Assembly: GCF_021018895.1 (NCBI RefSeq)
Contig: NC_079368.1
Span: 2,753,001-2,817,000 of the forward strand
Reading direction: 5' to 3'
DNA: 64,000 nucleotides
From: Seriola aureovittata
Taxonomy: Eukaryota; Chordata; Actinopteri; Carangiformes; Carangidae
Shown: positions 14,119-27,000 of the stretch, piece after piece
How positions within the stretch are numbered: position 1 is the stretch's first letter
Layout: every line of letters begins with the position of its first letter
Program-made: the position numbers and the translations under genes
Notes under the pieces: generated by a model
Told to the model about the DNA's origin: nothing
The model's input: the letters and a program-made list of their open reading frames with translations, nothing else
The model's database searches: none

Positions 14119-15622
14119 AGACCGAGTTTTTCTTTAGTTCGTAGGACAGGACTGTGTTCATGTCGTCTGAGTTACAGGGGTGGACCTGTCGGATGTCAAC
14201 AGCCGGTCTCCCGGCGATGACACTGAGAGGAAATAAAGACGGTGTCGTCTTAAAATGTTCAGGGGCTGTTTAAATGAGAGGAGTCGATTTAGCTCTGTGT
14301 GAACTGTAGTTTTGTGATGGATTGTCGAGAGGTTTTTGGAATATGTTGTCACCCATTTAGTGTATGTCACGTTAACTGACCAAAATATAGTCCAGACCAG
14401 CTTGACCAATAACGACAGCAATCTTTCGACTTTAATTCAAACAGTGTCAGTAATAATAATGATAAAGTAAAAGTTTATGTTGCACAGAGGGTGTATTTAT
14501 TGCAGTGTTCATTGTTACACTGGATTCCTATGGTTTAATTAAGTAATACTTGGATACTGGACAGACATTCAGTCCGGATCCAGCAGGGTCTCATAAAGTT
14601 TCACCTTGTGTTTGCTGTAGGATCAGGTCCGGTCATATACAGAATATTAGTCAGATGCTACTTCCACATGTAGAAAACTTTGGCGCATACAGAAAATTTG
14701 ATAACAGCCAGCATCTGCCCAGATGTGGAAGTATATGAGCCAGACTCGGGCCAAGGACCCAGCCATATGTTGAAGTTTCATTTTACTGTCTGGGTAACGA
14801 CTGGTGGTGGCTTAAGGGAATATTACACGCCTTTATATTGTACTGTTACATTATACCATTGTGCTGCACAATGTAAAGGGCTGTGATCTCTTTGGAGCAT
14901 GTAGATGATTGTCAGCCACAATGTGACATCATGTGAGTGGCTCAGAGATTATTCTAAAATGTGTGATCACATAGCTTAAAGAGGGCACATCATTGACACT
15001 GTATATTAGTATTTTGCATGTTTATTAATAATGTTTTCTGGCCTCCACGTCCCACATCATATGACCCTGTGGTTCACAATCTATTCTTAAACTGACATAT
15101 TAGCCTCTTGGGTCAAACATCCAACTTAAAGCTAAGTTCACTGTGGTGTTTCAGTTCCATTCAGGATTAACCTGAGATATTTGCTCATTAAATTGCCTTC
15201 ATTAAATTGCCATCATTTTGTAGCTGTTAGCCTAAATTCCAGTTTAGACTATTTTATATAGGTTAACTGTAAAATGTAATTGTGACAATGAGTCATAACT
15301 ACTGTTACAAGTCACATGCATGTATGTGTTGCACTGACTAGTTGCCGTTTCCTGTAGTGATGAATAGAATGGTAAACAGACACCAATTTCGTAATGCTTT
15401 TACCAAAGCACGTCACAGTTTGTTTCTCATTCATTCATTCATTCACTCAAAGACTCACTAATAGCAGAGCTTCCATGGAAAGTACTGGTCTAACCATCAG
15501 GAGAAATGTAAGATATTTTGACATGTGTACAGAAGGAGCTGAGGATCAAACACTTATTATTTAATTGCTTAATGATGAGCGTTCATCTGTCTCCTATGTG
15601 TTCTCTACAGAGACCAGCAATT

Positions 15623-17699
15623 ATGCCGCAACCCAGGGTGAAGCTGGTGGTTACGGGAGATGATTTTGGCTACTGTCCCAGGAGGAACCAGGGAATTGTG
15701 GACTGCTTCCAGGCTGGAGGCATCTCCAATGTGTCACTGCTGGTTAATGCCTCTGCTGCCAAAGAGGCAGCCGATCTGGCTAAAAGGTACTGTATGGTAC
15801 TGTACTGGTGCAGTCCCCTTGTTAGTCAGGGCTGATTGCTTGGCCTGCCTTGGTCAAGTTTTGGCATGCAAAATTACCTGTTACAAAAATTCAATCAATG
15901 TACTGAGGTAAAGGCAGGAGAAAATAAGATCCATGTGTAAATAGGCAGTTAATTATAAGCCATGCTCTTGGATTCATAGTCCGTGCTCTCAGGTCATAAT
16001 CTGTGCCCTCGGATCCATGCCTTTTGAAAGACTTGGCTTGTGAGTGAAAGTTAATACAGCATTAAACAACCAAAACTCTACCTAAGCACCAACTTATTAG
16101 GGTGCTCAAACTTTTGAAGATGCAACAGTTCCTGTTTCTTTCATGCATTTCCCTAAATGCACTCTTTATTTAAATGAACAAGATTTATTTTTAAAACATT
16201 GTTAAGTATTGCATCAGTTGAAGTGAGTTTGATAATTTTTTTTCAAGTTAATAAAGTGTGGAGCATTAAACTTGTCAGACATTTTGAGCCAGCATCACAT
16301 GATATGATAAAAAAGTTTTTCTTTTTCTTGTCAGACACAACATCCCCATCGGTCTCCATGCCAACCTGTCAGAGGGCGTTCCAGTGTGTCCAAGCCTCCA
16401 GCAGGCTTCCACACTGATTAACCAGCGGGGCTTCTTCCTTGGGAAGACGGGCTTCCGTCAGGCCCTGGAGAGAGGGCAGCTCAGCATGAATCAGGTACAC
16501 TTCTCCAAAGCCCATTACATGCATGTATTGTATTCATTTTTTCATTTACGCAACAATATAATACTACAAAAAAAATGACAAAAAGAAACACACAAAAGGA
16601 ACAAACTGTGATGACTTTACTCTCTTTGTTTTAATATTTAATGCTGGTGTGACAGTTTGTTGATCACACAATAACTAAGAATGTAAAACACAATATCTTT
16701 CACACTTAGTTGAATAAATAAGAATCCTTTTTTCAAATCAGTTAGATTACTTCTTCTCTTTTCTCTTTTATTTCTTTGGTTGGAAAGAGAATTTACTTGT
16801 GAACTGAATTGAAACTCCACTATTATTTAGTTTGGTTCGAGGGTTCACCCTGAAACCTGACCTGATCCAACTGTCACAGCATGTGTAGTGAAGTCATGTT
16901 TATGTTGAGCAATTCAGCGTGAGAACGGAGTTGTCACTTGATCACTGCTGTGTTGTATATTTAACTTTAAGTTCCTCTCACAGTGGTTTTAAAGTTAACA
17001 AACAGCTCATTTAGTGACATATCTCATGTTGATTTTCAGCTACCAACAGAAGATAGGGAAAATATTATATTTCTCTATTACATTAATATCCAGGTGTATT
17101 TTTTCTTTCCCAGGTGGATCTGGAGCTGAGGGCCCAGGTGAGGCTGTTCAGAGAACTGACAGGTCACCTGCCTCACCACATGGACGGACACCAGCATGTT
17201 CATGTACTGCCAGGTAAAAGACTCAGCTGTAACTGTTGTTGGACGTGGACATGGCTGAACAAACTACACATTCCTCACTAACTAACATACACTCACTGAG
17301 CACTTTATTAGGAACACCTGTACAAGCAAGCAAAGTTTATTTATATAGCACTTTCGCAGACACTAGTCACAAAGGTGACTGTCAAATGAATAAAATTAAA
17401 TGAAAGAATTAAATACTTCAAATAAAAGCAAAAATAAAAACACCAGATAAAATGTACAAAAGACAGATATAGGACACAGGTCACTTTTTAAAAGTCCAAA
17501 GGTGCAAGGATCTCAGATTTGGTGGGAGACTATTCCAGAGCTTAGGAGCTGTTGACTCGAAGGAGTGATCACCCCAGGTCTTAAAGTGTGTTCATGGTAT
17601 GCTTAGAATACCCAGGTTGGAAGATTCAAGAGCTTGGCTTGGTGTGTGGGGGTGAAGTACATCTGTGATACAAACTTGGTCTATGGTATATACACACAC

Positions 17700-17767
<68 letters not shown>

Positions 17768-20199
17768 ATATATACCATAGACCAAGTTTGCCAATATTTC
17801 TGAGGTGAAAGAAACATGACCTAGTCTGTGTTTTAATGTGTGCATCAAAGCTCATGGACTGGTCAGAGATGATGCCAGGATCGGGCAGACTGGGTTGAGA
17901 GGAGGACAGGTCAAGAAGGTTTTTACAAGAAAGAAGGAACTTGGCCGTTTGTACCACTGGTTTAGACTGAATGACTTGGGGTCGGTTTCACAAAGATATG
18001 TCAGACTGGTCTGTAGTGTTGGTACAGACTTAATTTTGTTCATAGACTAGTTTAATGCAGGTTAAAATATCTCACAAAAATAATGACTGACTCATTTTAA
18101 GCCAAAAAAATTAAACACCTTACCCATAGGCCAACCCAGGCCTAAGACCAATGTTACCATGGTAACAATCAGTGACACCTGCGCTGAGCAGCAACAACAA
18201 AAAACAGGAAAACAATGGCTCATAATTTGTGGTTTGGTAACATTGTTATAGTGAGCAAAGAGAAGGGAAAGTTTAAGTGTTTAAAGACAGCAGAGATTTC
18301 TTTTTTTTTATTGTTTCACTTTTCACTGAATTTCCCACGTAAAACGTCCTTGTAACTGATGAATTCTTCCAAAAGACAAACATGTTCTTCTGGCGTAACC
18401 AAAGCTCAATGGTTTGATGCGGCTCTTTGGTCAGCCATTTTTTTATATTGAAAAATGTCTTAATTTAATCAGAATTGATTGTACCACAGTCCGGCTTAAG
18501 ATAGTCAAGAACTAAACTGCTTTGTGCAACGGATGAATTTAGACATCCATCTGAAGTCTGACTCTTTTTTATATCTAAGACACAGTCAAAGTCTGTCTTT
18601 GTGAAACCGACCCCTGGTGAAGGCTGGAGGGAAGATCCTGGGCTTAAAAGCTAAAGCAGCCTGACTGGTTGATGAGACGATGAACTACAGGTAAATTGGC
18701 AGGAGCAGGTACCAGAGAGCCACAGCCAACAGGAGACGAGACGGGGCCTGTGGAATTTCTCATGGGCCATTGGCTGTCACTTGCTTAATCTGGTCTTATC
18801 TCTGCTTCCTTCAAGAACGTCTTTGATCAGTCGCCTGATGTGGTAACTGTTCAGAGCTGCAGTTGGCATCATGACTAATTTACAGCTGTGGAAAAGGAAC
18901 TAGGCCTTGGGGTTTAAAGGAGGGATGAGTCTTTGGAAGGTGTCGCACTTAAAGGTGCCTGAAATATCCTACACCAGAAATCTAGGAATCATTAAATTCA
19001 ACACACAAATAACTTGTGTTGTCAGTGTCAGCAGTAGCTCCTCCCACATTACCACTGCTGTCTTTTGGAGATTTGACTGGAGACTCACACACTTTCATTA
19101 CTTCATATCTTCACTATTAATGTTGGAGTCAGTTTGTCATTACCTGATTGTTGTGCTGGGTGTTGCAGAGGTGCGTGAGGTGTTTGCACAGGTCTTGTCA
19201 GACCTCAGGATCCCATACACTCGTGTTCCAGTGGAACCAGGTTTACAGAGCTGCCCGTGGTTGCCAGCACACATCCAAAGATTCTACACACAGGTGGAGA
19301 AGGATGCTCTGGACTCCATCTCAGTCTTCAGACGCTATGGAATCAGGTATGCTTTGGTGTGTGAGTGTGGACGGAGAACAGCAGTAAAAACAGTGAATTT
19401 AAGTGATCAGTTTAGTGATTACAGTCCTGGGTCCAGATGTTTAAAGATGCATCTGCACAATAAAATGCATACAGTTTTCACCACATGAACTGGTATTTAT
19501 GGAAGAATGTGCAGTGAGAATTTACACATCTCACACAGAGCAGCTGCACAACCGACAGTCTGAGATGAACTCACCTGATTCTTCCAAAGCCCTTACTAAT
19601 GAATCAGGAGTCAACTCAGTTATACAGTCATATATTATATAATTATAGAGCCAGTCCTTTTAATTAACATGTTCATGGTGAGCACACAGACATCTATCAG
19701 ACTGGTGCTGCTGCTCTTTGCTTTATTTCAGGTAAATAATTATGTGAAAGTTAAATTTATTAAGTGTGAACAGGATTTAAAAGTAGATGTTCATCTGTGA
19801 CGGTGTCTGTCAGTGGGCTTTGGTACTGAGAGGTCTAATCAGAGTCTAAGCCTTTTCCATGTCCACAGGTGGCCAAACGTGTACCTGGGACTGACGACCA
19901 TGGGCCAGAACATGTCCGTCCCCAACCTGCAGCGAGCCCTCAGCCACGTTCTGGCTGCGGGGCCCTCAGGCACTACCTCCAGCAGCGCATCAGGCTCCAA
20001 TCAACCTGTGGTCACCGCAGAGCTAATGGTCCACCCAGGTTACCCCAGTCACCCCCAGGAGGGAGGCTGTGGAGAGGGCCCTGATGACTTCTCCCAGTCA
20101 GCTGACAGACAGCACGAGCTGAGCGTGCTCAGAGACCCGTCCCTGCAGGCCCTCTACAGCCAGGAAAGAGTGCAGCTCTGTGCCTTCAAAGACCTCTGA
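15623..20199 (+). CDS. ydjc: YdjC/ChbG-family carbohydrate deacetylase homologue
   Basis: Bacterial ChbG of this family removes acetyl groups from chito-oligosaccharides; the vertebrate substrate is not firmly established. Five exons join in frame: 15623-15786, 16335-16494, 17114-17213, 19169-19346 and 19869-20199, giving 310 residues (human YDJC has about 323). Splice sites are GT-AG and phases match. TGDDFG with the metal-binding aspartates is at residues 11-16, GLHANLSEG with its histidine at 61-69, and [10 protein letters not shown] at 129-138, so the putative metal and catalytic ligands are kept. The start is the first ATG after the acceptor at 15610. It is tail to tail with ube2l3, as in mammals. 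Intron 3 (17214-19168) is filled with repeats, including a long AT hairpin. Confidence 0.94.
17321..17670. repeat. Teleost dispersed repeat (tttatttatatagcac family), part 1
   Basis: The phrase agtttatttatatagcactt, followed by AAATAAA-rich DNA and ggagactattccagagcttagg, matches a widespread fish repeat. It continues past the AT hairpin at 17791-17970 (gtgtgcatcaaagctcatgg, gatgatgccaggatcgggca). Just upstream, 17287-17330 carries cactgagcactttattagga, the end of another dispersed element. Confidence 0.55.
17671..17790. repeat. Long AT-rich inverted repeat (hairpin) in ydjc intron 3
   Basis: The left arm begins caaacttggtctatggtata and the right arm ends tataccatagaccaagtttg, its exact reverse complement. 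Inside each arm lies a CA (or TG) tract, then a (TA)n core. The arms span nearly the full 120 bp with only a few bases of slippage. Confidence 0.95.
17978..18613. mobile_element. Non-autonomous DNA element with ggtcggtttcacaaag inverted ends
   Basis: The left end ggggtcggtttcacaaag and the right end ctttgtgaaaccgacccc are reverse complements about 600 bp apart. The interior has no intact frame. It interrupts the repeat described at 17321-17970 and is therefore a nested insertion in ydjc intron 3. Confidence 0.75.
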
Positions 20200-20570
20200 C
20201 CACTGCACAAGCATCTATTTATACTAAAGAGAACCAGCGTGGACCCAGGTTCCCAGGTTCTGTTCCAGTGGTTTAAAACAGCATCATTCAGAGTCAAACT
20301 AACTTTTACAATAACACAACTAGCTCTAAATCAGCAACGATAACCCTGTAATTATAATGAACCGTCTGTGATGTGGGGGCTACATGTGTCTAACAGGAAA
20401 TGGTGAATTTTAAACAACCAACAATGTAATATGAACACCATTTCCCATAAGCCCAAAGCACAGGTTTAAGACAGTGTTCACTGCCATGCTGGTTAATTGT
20501 TACTAATGAGTCATTAACTTAGTTAAAATCATGAAGGACTGAAACCCAGGAACACATTCTACCTTTTCAC

Positions 20571-20576
20571 AATAAA
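20571..20576 (+). terminator. ydjc polyadenylation signal
   Basis: A canonical AATAAA lies 372 bases after the ydjc stop, just before the minisatellite that starts near 20620. Confidence 0.6.
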
Positions 20577-20619
20577 TCATGAAGGAACCTTCAATGATAT
20601 ACTGAACTGAGTCACAGAG

Positions 20620-21105
20620 GGTAGACAGGAAGTAGCATCAGGACTACAGATCGGTATAGACAGGAATCAGTGGTCTCAGGACTACAGCTCTCTGTAGACA
20701 GGAAGTAGCATCAGGACTACAGATCGGTATAGACAGGAATCAGTGGTCTCAGGACTACTGCTCTCTGTAGACAGGAAGTAGCATCAGGACTCCAGCTCTT
20801 TGTGGATAGGAAGTAGCATCAGGACTACAGATCTCTGTGGATAAGAAGTAGCATCAGGACTACAGATCTCTGTAGACAGGAAGTAGCATCAGGACTACAG
20901 ATCTCTGTAGACAGGAAGTAGCATCAGGACTACAGATCTCTGTGGATAAGAAGTAGCATCAGGACTACAGATCTCTGTAGACAGGAAGTAGCATCAGGAG
21001 TACAGCTCTCTGTAGATGGGAAGTAGCATCAGGACTACAGCTCTCTGTAGACAGGAAGTAGCATCAGGACTACAGCTCTCTGTAGACGGGAAGTAGCATC
21101 TCTTC
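20620..21105. repeat. 35-bp minisatellite, about 13-14 copies
   Basis: The unit contains aggaagtagcatcaggacta then cagatctctgtagac (35 bases). Early copies alternate with a diverged form (gacaggaatcagtggtctca). Variants differ at agatct/agctct and gacagg/gatagg/gacggg. It lies in the short space between the 3' ends of two convergent genes. Confidence 0.95.
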
Positions 21106-22700
21106 ACACTGACTGTGACACAAACACTACTAAGAACTACAGTGACCTACAAACTGGAACATTTTCTGTACAGTGTTTAGAGGTGAACAGGTGTTTGTTA
21201 TGAAAGCCATACTCAGTGCTGCTGTACACTGCTCTGACACAGACCACTGTACTGCACTACTTACAAGCCCCTCTTTCCACATATTTATAATGTAGTTTTG
21301 TCCTTTATCATCCACTGTGACTGTTCTGTGATCAGTCTGTAGTGATATCACCATGTCTGCACATCTGAGCTTTAACATGGGGAGTAAAACATTATAATTA
21401 CTGATAAATGAAACTAAAGTAATAAGACTCATGTTTTAATAATTTTCTTTACCATGACTTATCTGATCTTGAGGTCCATGTCTCATACTACCACACAGCA
21501 GTCTGGGGTTGGGTGGTCCTGTACCATAGAAGAGTTGTGGGGTAACAGGCCCAGCAGACTATCTCTGCCTCAGAGGCCTTTACCAGGTTTATGAAGCCAC
21601 GTGGTGTTTGGAGGGATGATCTCCAGCGATCTCAGGTCTGTGTTGCACAAGTAGCACTGAACATCTCATCACCTGCCAGGTGTGTTTAACAATCACCTCT
21701 AACAATACAGTTTAAGTGTAATATTTATAGTCTGGGTATTTAAATTTTTATATTTGGTTTAGTTTCTGTTGAAACTTTTTATGCACTGCTGTTTGAATTA
21801 AAGGTTGTAACTGAGCTTCTGACAGTGTGAGCCAATAAATGATGTCAAACTCAAACGTCTCATTAATATTGAGAAATTTGTTGTTTGTTATTTGTCTGTT
21901 CACATTTTCTCTGATTCTCTCTAATAACTTTAACGGGTGAGTTCTGTCTGTGCTGAGCACCTCTCTCTGCTAACTCTCCCTGCTGGGACAGTTCAGCCAC
22001 CTGTCCGTCACCTGTCAGGTGAGACACGGACGCCACTGCTGCTGGAGCTGGACACCAGTGGAGGAGAGAAGTAGACTAGTAGTATATACTGGTGAAGCCT
22101 ACTATCAATCAAGCTTTATTTACCAGTAACTTCACAGATTCAAATTTTTTCAACGAAGCAAAGAGCTTTCAACATGTTGCATTGTTGCTGAATAAATTGT
22201 CAATACTAGCTGCAACATTAAAACTACAATTTTATTAATTCATCAGTTCTAATCAAATACTTTAATATATGATAGCATATTTTTCCTTGTGGCAAAGATA
22301 CCTTTACTTAAATCAAGGATCTGCACACTGATGAGTTCACTCAGCAGCTTTAACTCACGTTAGTTTGTTTGATGAGGATCTCATGAGTCCAAATTTAGCA
22401 ATAATGTTAAACCTGGACTCACCAGCACTGTGACACACCAACATGAAGATTATTCAACCACAACAACCCGACAGTGCATGAGAGGAGCTAATTAGCACAC
22501 ACTGCTCATTATCCTGTACAATTACTTCAGTACTTAAGCACAGTTTAATTAAACTGCATTGTTAAAATCAACTACAGGGGTAGTTGATTTTTAGTACTAG
22601 TTGATCATGTGGATGGGTCTGTGTTCGCTCTGCTCTGTCCAGTCAAACAAGCCAAAAATGTGAACATCCAGTTGACCAGCAGGCAGACAGTGAGGCCAAA
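21106..22700. other. Convergent spacer between ydjc and ube2l3
   Basis: No gene is supportable. The sequence is mildly AT-rich. A second minus-strand polyadenylation-type motif (tttatt at about 22115) may serve a longer ube2l3 transcript. Confidence 0.5.
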
Positions 22701-22712
22701 TGGTTAGCCATC

Positions 22713-22718
22713 TTTATT
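22713..22718 (-). terminator. ube2l3 polyadenylation signal (candidate)
   Basis: TTTATT on the plus strand gives AATAAA on the minus strand, about 1.33 kb beyond the ube2l3 stop. A long 3' UTR is normal for UBE2L3. Other signals further on are possible. Confidence 0.45.
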
Positions 22719-23752
22719 ATGAAACAATATTGGGACCAGATCAAACAGCTGTTACATGGTGGAATTTTGGCCACTGCAGTCCCTTCCCATGTCCTGACAC
22801 ATCCCCGGACAGCCAATCCGCTCCCAGCTGCCTTCAAGGTGCTTGTTTCTAGGACCACCCCCAGGAGCTGAGCTCCCTTCCAGCTGAGCGCCTCCTCCTC
22901 CAGCTTTCCCTCCCCCTCCCCTCCCGATGAGCCGGGTCCCTTTCAGCCGGGCAGCTGACAACCTGCTGCTGGAATATGTCTCAGTGTGGTAAAGGGCTCT
23001 GCCTCTGATGTGACAGGTGGTTATACAGGTGGGAGAGGAGACATGCGTGGAAGATTCAAATTAACTGAGCAGGCTCTTCCCACATTCCCATCAATTTAAT
23101 ACATCAAGTGTCAAAGTAAAACATGTGGAGGTGGTGAGAGAAAATGATTGTTACCCAGGAAAAGAAAGTGACAGCAGCCGTTTGTGATGCAGGAAACAGT
23201 TTAACAGCATCTCAACGTACATCTGACAACATTTGGATGGTACTGCTGTTGATGAGAGCTGCGTGTTTGGAAATCAACTGATTTTACTTTTCTGTAGCAT
23301 TTACAGCAACAACTATTTAAATCATGTATGTGGCCTGTGACTGTATGTTTCTGCTGAGTGGATTTTAACCTGTGTGTGTGTGTATAAGGGATTGTTCCAC
23401 AGAGGACAGTGCAAGTCTAGAAGCAGAGGAGGGGAGGGAAACACCTCCAGGTCCTAACTACAGCTGCTTCTGTCTGTCACGTTTGATTATTGATGGGGCA
23501 AAAGAAAAACAGAATAAATCAATCACTTCTCCTGCTCTGCAAAAATAAAATACTTGAGAAAAGTCATGTCTAGTGAGATCTATTCAACACAAGAGCTGTT
23601 TATATGGAGGAAAAGCCAACAGAAAATCAACACATTACTCTGAGTATTTCCATCTAACTTCATCTGAACATTGTGTTCCCTTAGCATTTCAATTTCCATT
23701 TTTCACTTTAAGAAAAGAGTAGAAAGTTAGAAATGGTCTGGATATTTATGGC

Positions 23753-24028
23753 CGAGGAGGAGTAGGAGGAGGAAGAGGTGGGGGAGGAAGCTGTCTGATC
23801 CACAGAGAGTCCTGGATGGGGAGGGCAGCTTAGGCTGCCACTGCCGGGCTTCAGCTGGGCAGCTCCTGGGCTGCAGGGAGGACTAGTGTGGGGGAGAAAG
23901 AGGGAGGGAGTGAGCGAGGAGGGTGGCGAGGTGTGGGGGGAGAGCAGAGAGGCGAGAAGAGGAGGTTTGGTATTTGGTCGGGCGGGTGAGATAAGAGGAG
24001 AGGGGGAGAAAGAGACAGAGAGAGGGCT
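23753..24028 (-). repeat. Polypurine tracts in the ube2l3 3' UTR
   Basis: Two strongly purine-biased blocks (23753-23789 and 23886-24028) are almost only G and A on the plus strand. In the ube2l3 transcript they are C/U-rich and begin about 20 bases after the stop codon. Confidence 0.85.
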
Positions 24029-24045
24029 ACACGCTCGTCAGGTGA

Positions 24046-27000
24046 TCAGTCCATTGGCCGCTTTTCGCCGTGTTTCTTTGTAAACTCTTCAGCATTCTTC
24101 AAGAATTTTTTACGGTCCTTTGAGTATTCTTCTGCTAGGTCTGCCCTCAGGGGGTGCTCCGGCTGGGGGTCGTTCACCAGCGCAATGAGGGACTGAATTA
24201 CTGCAAGACACACACAGCCACAGAAACAAGTCAGATATGCACCATCATTTACCTGAGAACAGAACGGAGTCTGGCTCCACGTGGTCTGAGCCGGGGCGTA
24301 AACAGCTGAGAGTAACAAGGTCAAGGTAACTGAACCAGTTCACATCTCTGACAACCATCTACCAGTGAACACAAGTGACCACTGGCTTCAGGTCATTTTG
24401 TTTAACTTTAGTAAACAGATCAATTATACATCATAATGAAGCATATATTTTCTTTGAAGTTCCTTTGTTACTGTGTGAGCAGGGTTCAATGGTGGAGTGG
24501 TCTGTGACTGAGCTGCTGTGACTGTGAATACAAATAATCATCAGACATGAGTGTTGACTGTCAATGCTGAATGAAAACGCTGAATTCAGAATGGAAGACC
24601 AGCACATAAACACAACATCCCTCTATGAAACCAGATGTGCACTCTGATTGGCTGATCAGGGCTGAAGACCTACATGCTCATTAGTAAACACTTAAGTAGT
24701 AGAACTAACTCAGCTAACTAACTGTTGAGGTTTGATGCTTTCACATGTCAGACAGTGAGTATCATCATCATTATTATCATCATCAGGATCAGTAACTGTT
24801 GTAGAGCATCAGTGAGACACAGTACTGACCTTATGACCTTATGTGACCTGTTTGTTCCATTTCATGTTTTGTCTTTTAACGTCCAGTCGCTTTAATGACC
24901 TCAATTAAAAATGGTCTCTGCTCCAAGTGGTTCACACAGTTAGTTATAATGTGTCAATTCTGGAACACACTGGCACCACCGAGTTACCTCCAGTATTAAC
25001 CAGCTCACTCCGTTGTAGCAGCAGCCTTGTTAATTAATGAGAACTGGCAGAGGTTTGGTTGATGGCTGTGCTGCCTCCACTGGTCACACGGTGGCGTACA
25101 TCACTGTTTCACATGGAGGCTTCACTCACTAAGTTAGTGGGAACCTGAGAAAGTTAACTTTAAATCTCTTTTATATTCTCTTGCCTAGACTTTGGCCATA
25201 GCCACGGTGCAAGTCCAGCACAATTACGGTCCAATGGTCATATCTGATCATTTGAAGGCCACTTTTACTCAAAATATAACTGTGCATGTAGTTAACGCCT
25301 GATAACAATCTACACGACTGTTTAAGAGCCCATGAAATGACACTCACACTTTACAAGACAAGAGGTGGAGCTCAGTCAGTGAGCTGCCATAAATCAGCCA
25401 CAGCCTTTAAATCATGTTTTCAGAGATATATTGGAAGCCTCTTTTAGTGATCAACACTGTGACAGAATCATTCCTATACAAATACTGTTAAAATTATTCA
25501 CTCAGTGTACTCAGCTGACAGTGTTCATTTAGCGTCTTTTCATACTTGGAAACAAAATGTAATAATGTAACAGTGTAATTAACCTGATAATTCTCCACTG
25601 TGACTGTTTTCAATGAAGAAATATTGTAATAACATGTAAACTCACACAACTTCTATTGAGATATTGTTATAAACACATAATAAAACACAAGTAGCTGCAC
25701 ACTCTGACCAGTCACCATGGTTATTGTAACAGTGGGATGACCCATTGATCCCAGAACTGTGCAGGAAAACTGATCTAATTAGTTTTTAATTAGAGGATGG
25801 TCTGCCTTTCTTTCAGCTCTCAGTCCTTCATGATAAAACCCGTCAGCTCTCTGATAAAGTACAGGTGCAAGGTGAACACCAGCAGCAGATGTAATCAACA
25901 CAACAAACTTCCACTTCTGGTTCAGTCTAGAGGTTTGACGTCAGAGCACTTCCCTGTAGCTGAAATTAATATTGTCAGCACAGAGCAGGGCGAGAGGAGG
26001 CAGTGCTGCAACCTCACCAGCCTCTGCACCCTCATACAGCTGCTGCTGAGACAGTCAAAGTGAACCGGTGAAATAGAGGATGAACCTACATGTGACGAGC
26101 TGTGTGACTGCAGTGCTCACTTGCAGCTGCACGGTGAAGATGACAGAATTGCGTTTCCCTCCTAACTAGACTGTTTTGGTCAGAAGTGTGGTGAGCTTCT
26201 CAGAGTTAACTTTGTCCAATCAGTACTACTCATAGACAGGACTTTATAAATGCAGACCTGGATTTTGCCGGGAAAGCGCTGAATTTTAAGGTGGTTGTAT
26301 CACCTGAACATTTCATTTTGAAAACCAGTTTTGCTGCATGCTTTGGGAATGACCATGACTAATGAAGGTGTAAGCAGACGGTAGTAGTTTGGTTTAAACA
26401 TGCAAACCACTGGTAAGACTGAGTTCTGTGTGGGTTGCTCCTCTACCAGCCATTGCAGGTTAACTTCACCACAGAGATCCATCAGCACAAACTCATATTT
26501 ACCTCCAGCTGCTCATCTATCAGCTGAGAATAAGGAAGCATGTCGGACAGTTATGGCTAATTTCAAAAGCTCCTAAATCCTGTGTGTGGGACCGTCTACA
26601 GAACATTAACTGTCAGACCATCCCAGAACAATGTGATAATTATTATTTTATAGGCTGTTACTGTCCTGCAGTAATGACTTGGTGACCTTGGTGCAGTATA
26701 TTCTGTTTTTTCCCTAACACTTATAAATCTAGATAAACAGTACATGAGGCACCATCAGCCCATCACCAGCTTTCAGCAGGACACATGAAAGCTGCAGCTG
26801 AGAGCTGTTATCTGTATGTTCATTTACTAACTAACCACAGTCAAACACCAAATATAGTCTCAGTTTCAGTTCAGTGTTGTTTTTATTCTCTCCTCTCTTT
26901 ACGGTTCAGTGAACATACTGAGGTGTTGGTAGGTGTGTGCAGGTGTCCGTCAGTCTGTCTGCACATCAGTAGTCATTACAGCATGGTTACCTGCTGTGAC

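Noticed and set aside
13960..15625. Treating the ATG at about 14112 as the ydjc start
   Set aside because: Spliced to the 15611 acceptor it enters a different frame from TGDDFG; the ATG at 15623 gives the full family protein.
18907..19488. 193-residue open frame as a separate gene
   Set aside because: Only 19169-19346 is real coding sequence (ydjc exon 4); the rest is flanking intron that happens to stay open.
23398..23420. A cagtgcaa phrase suggesting the miR-130/301 family known near human UBE2L3/YDJC
   Set aside because: Only the short seed-like phrase is present; the rest of the mature sequence and a hairpin are missing.
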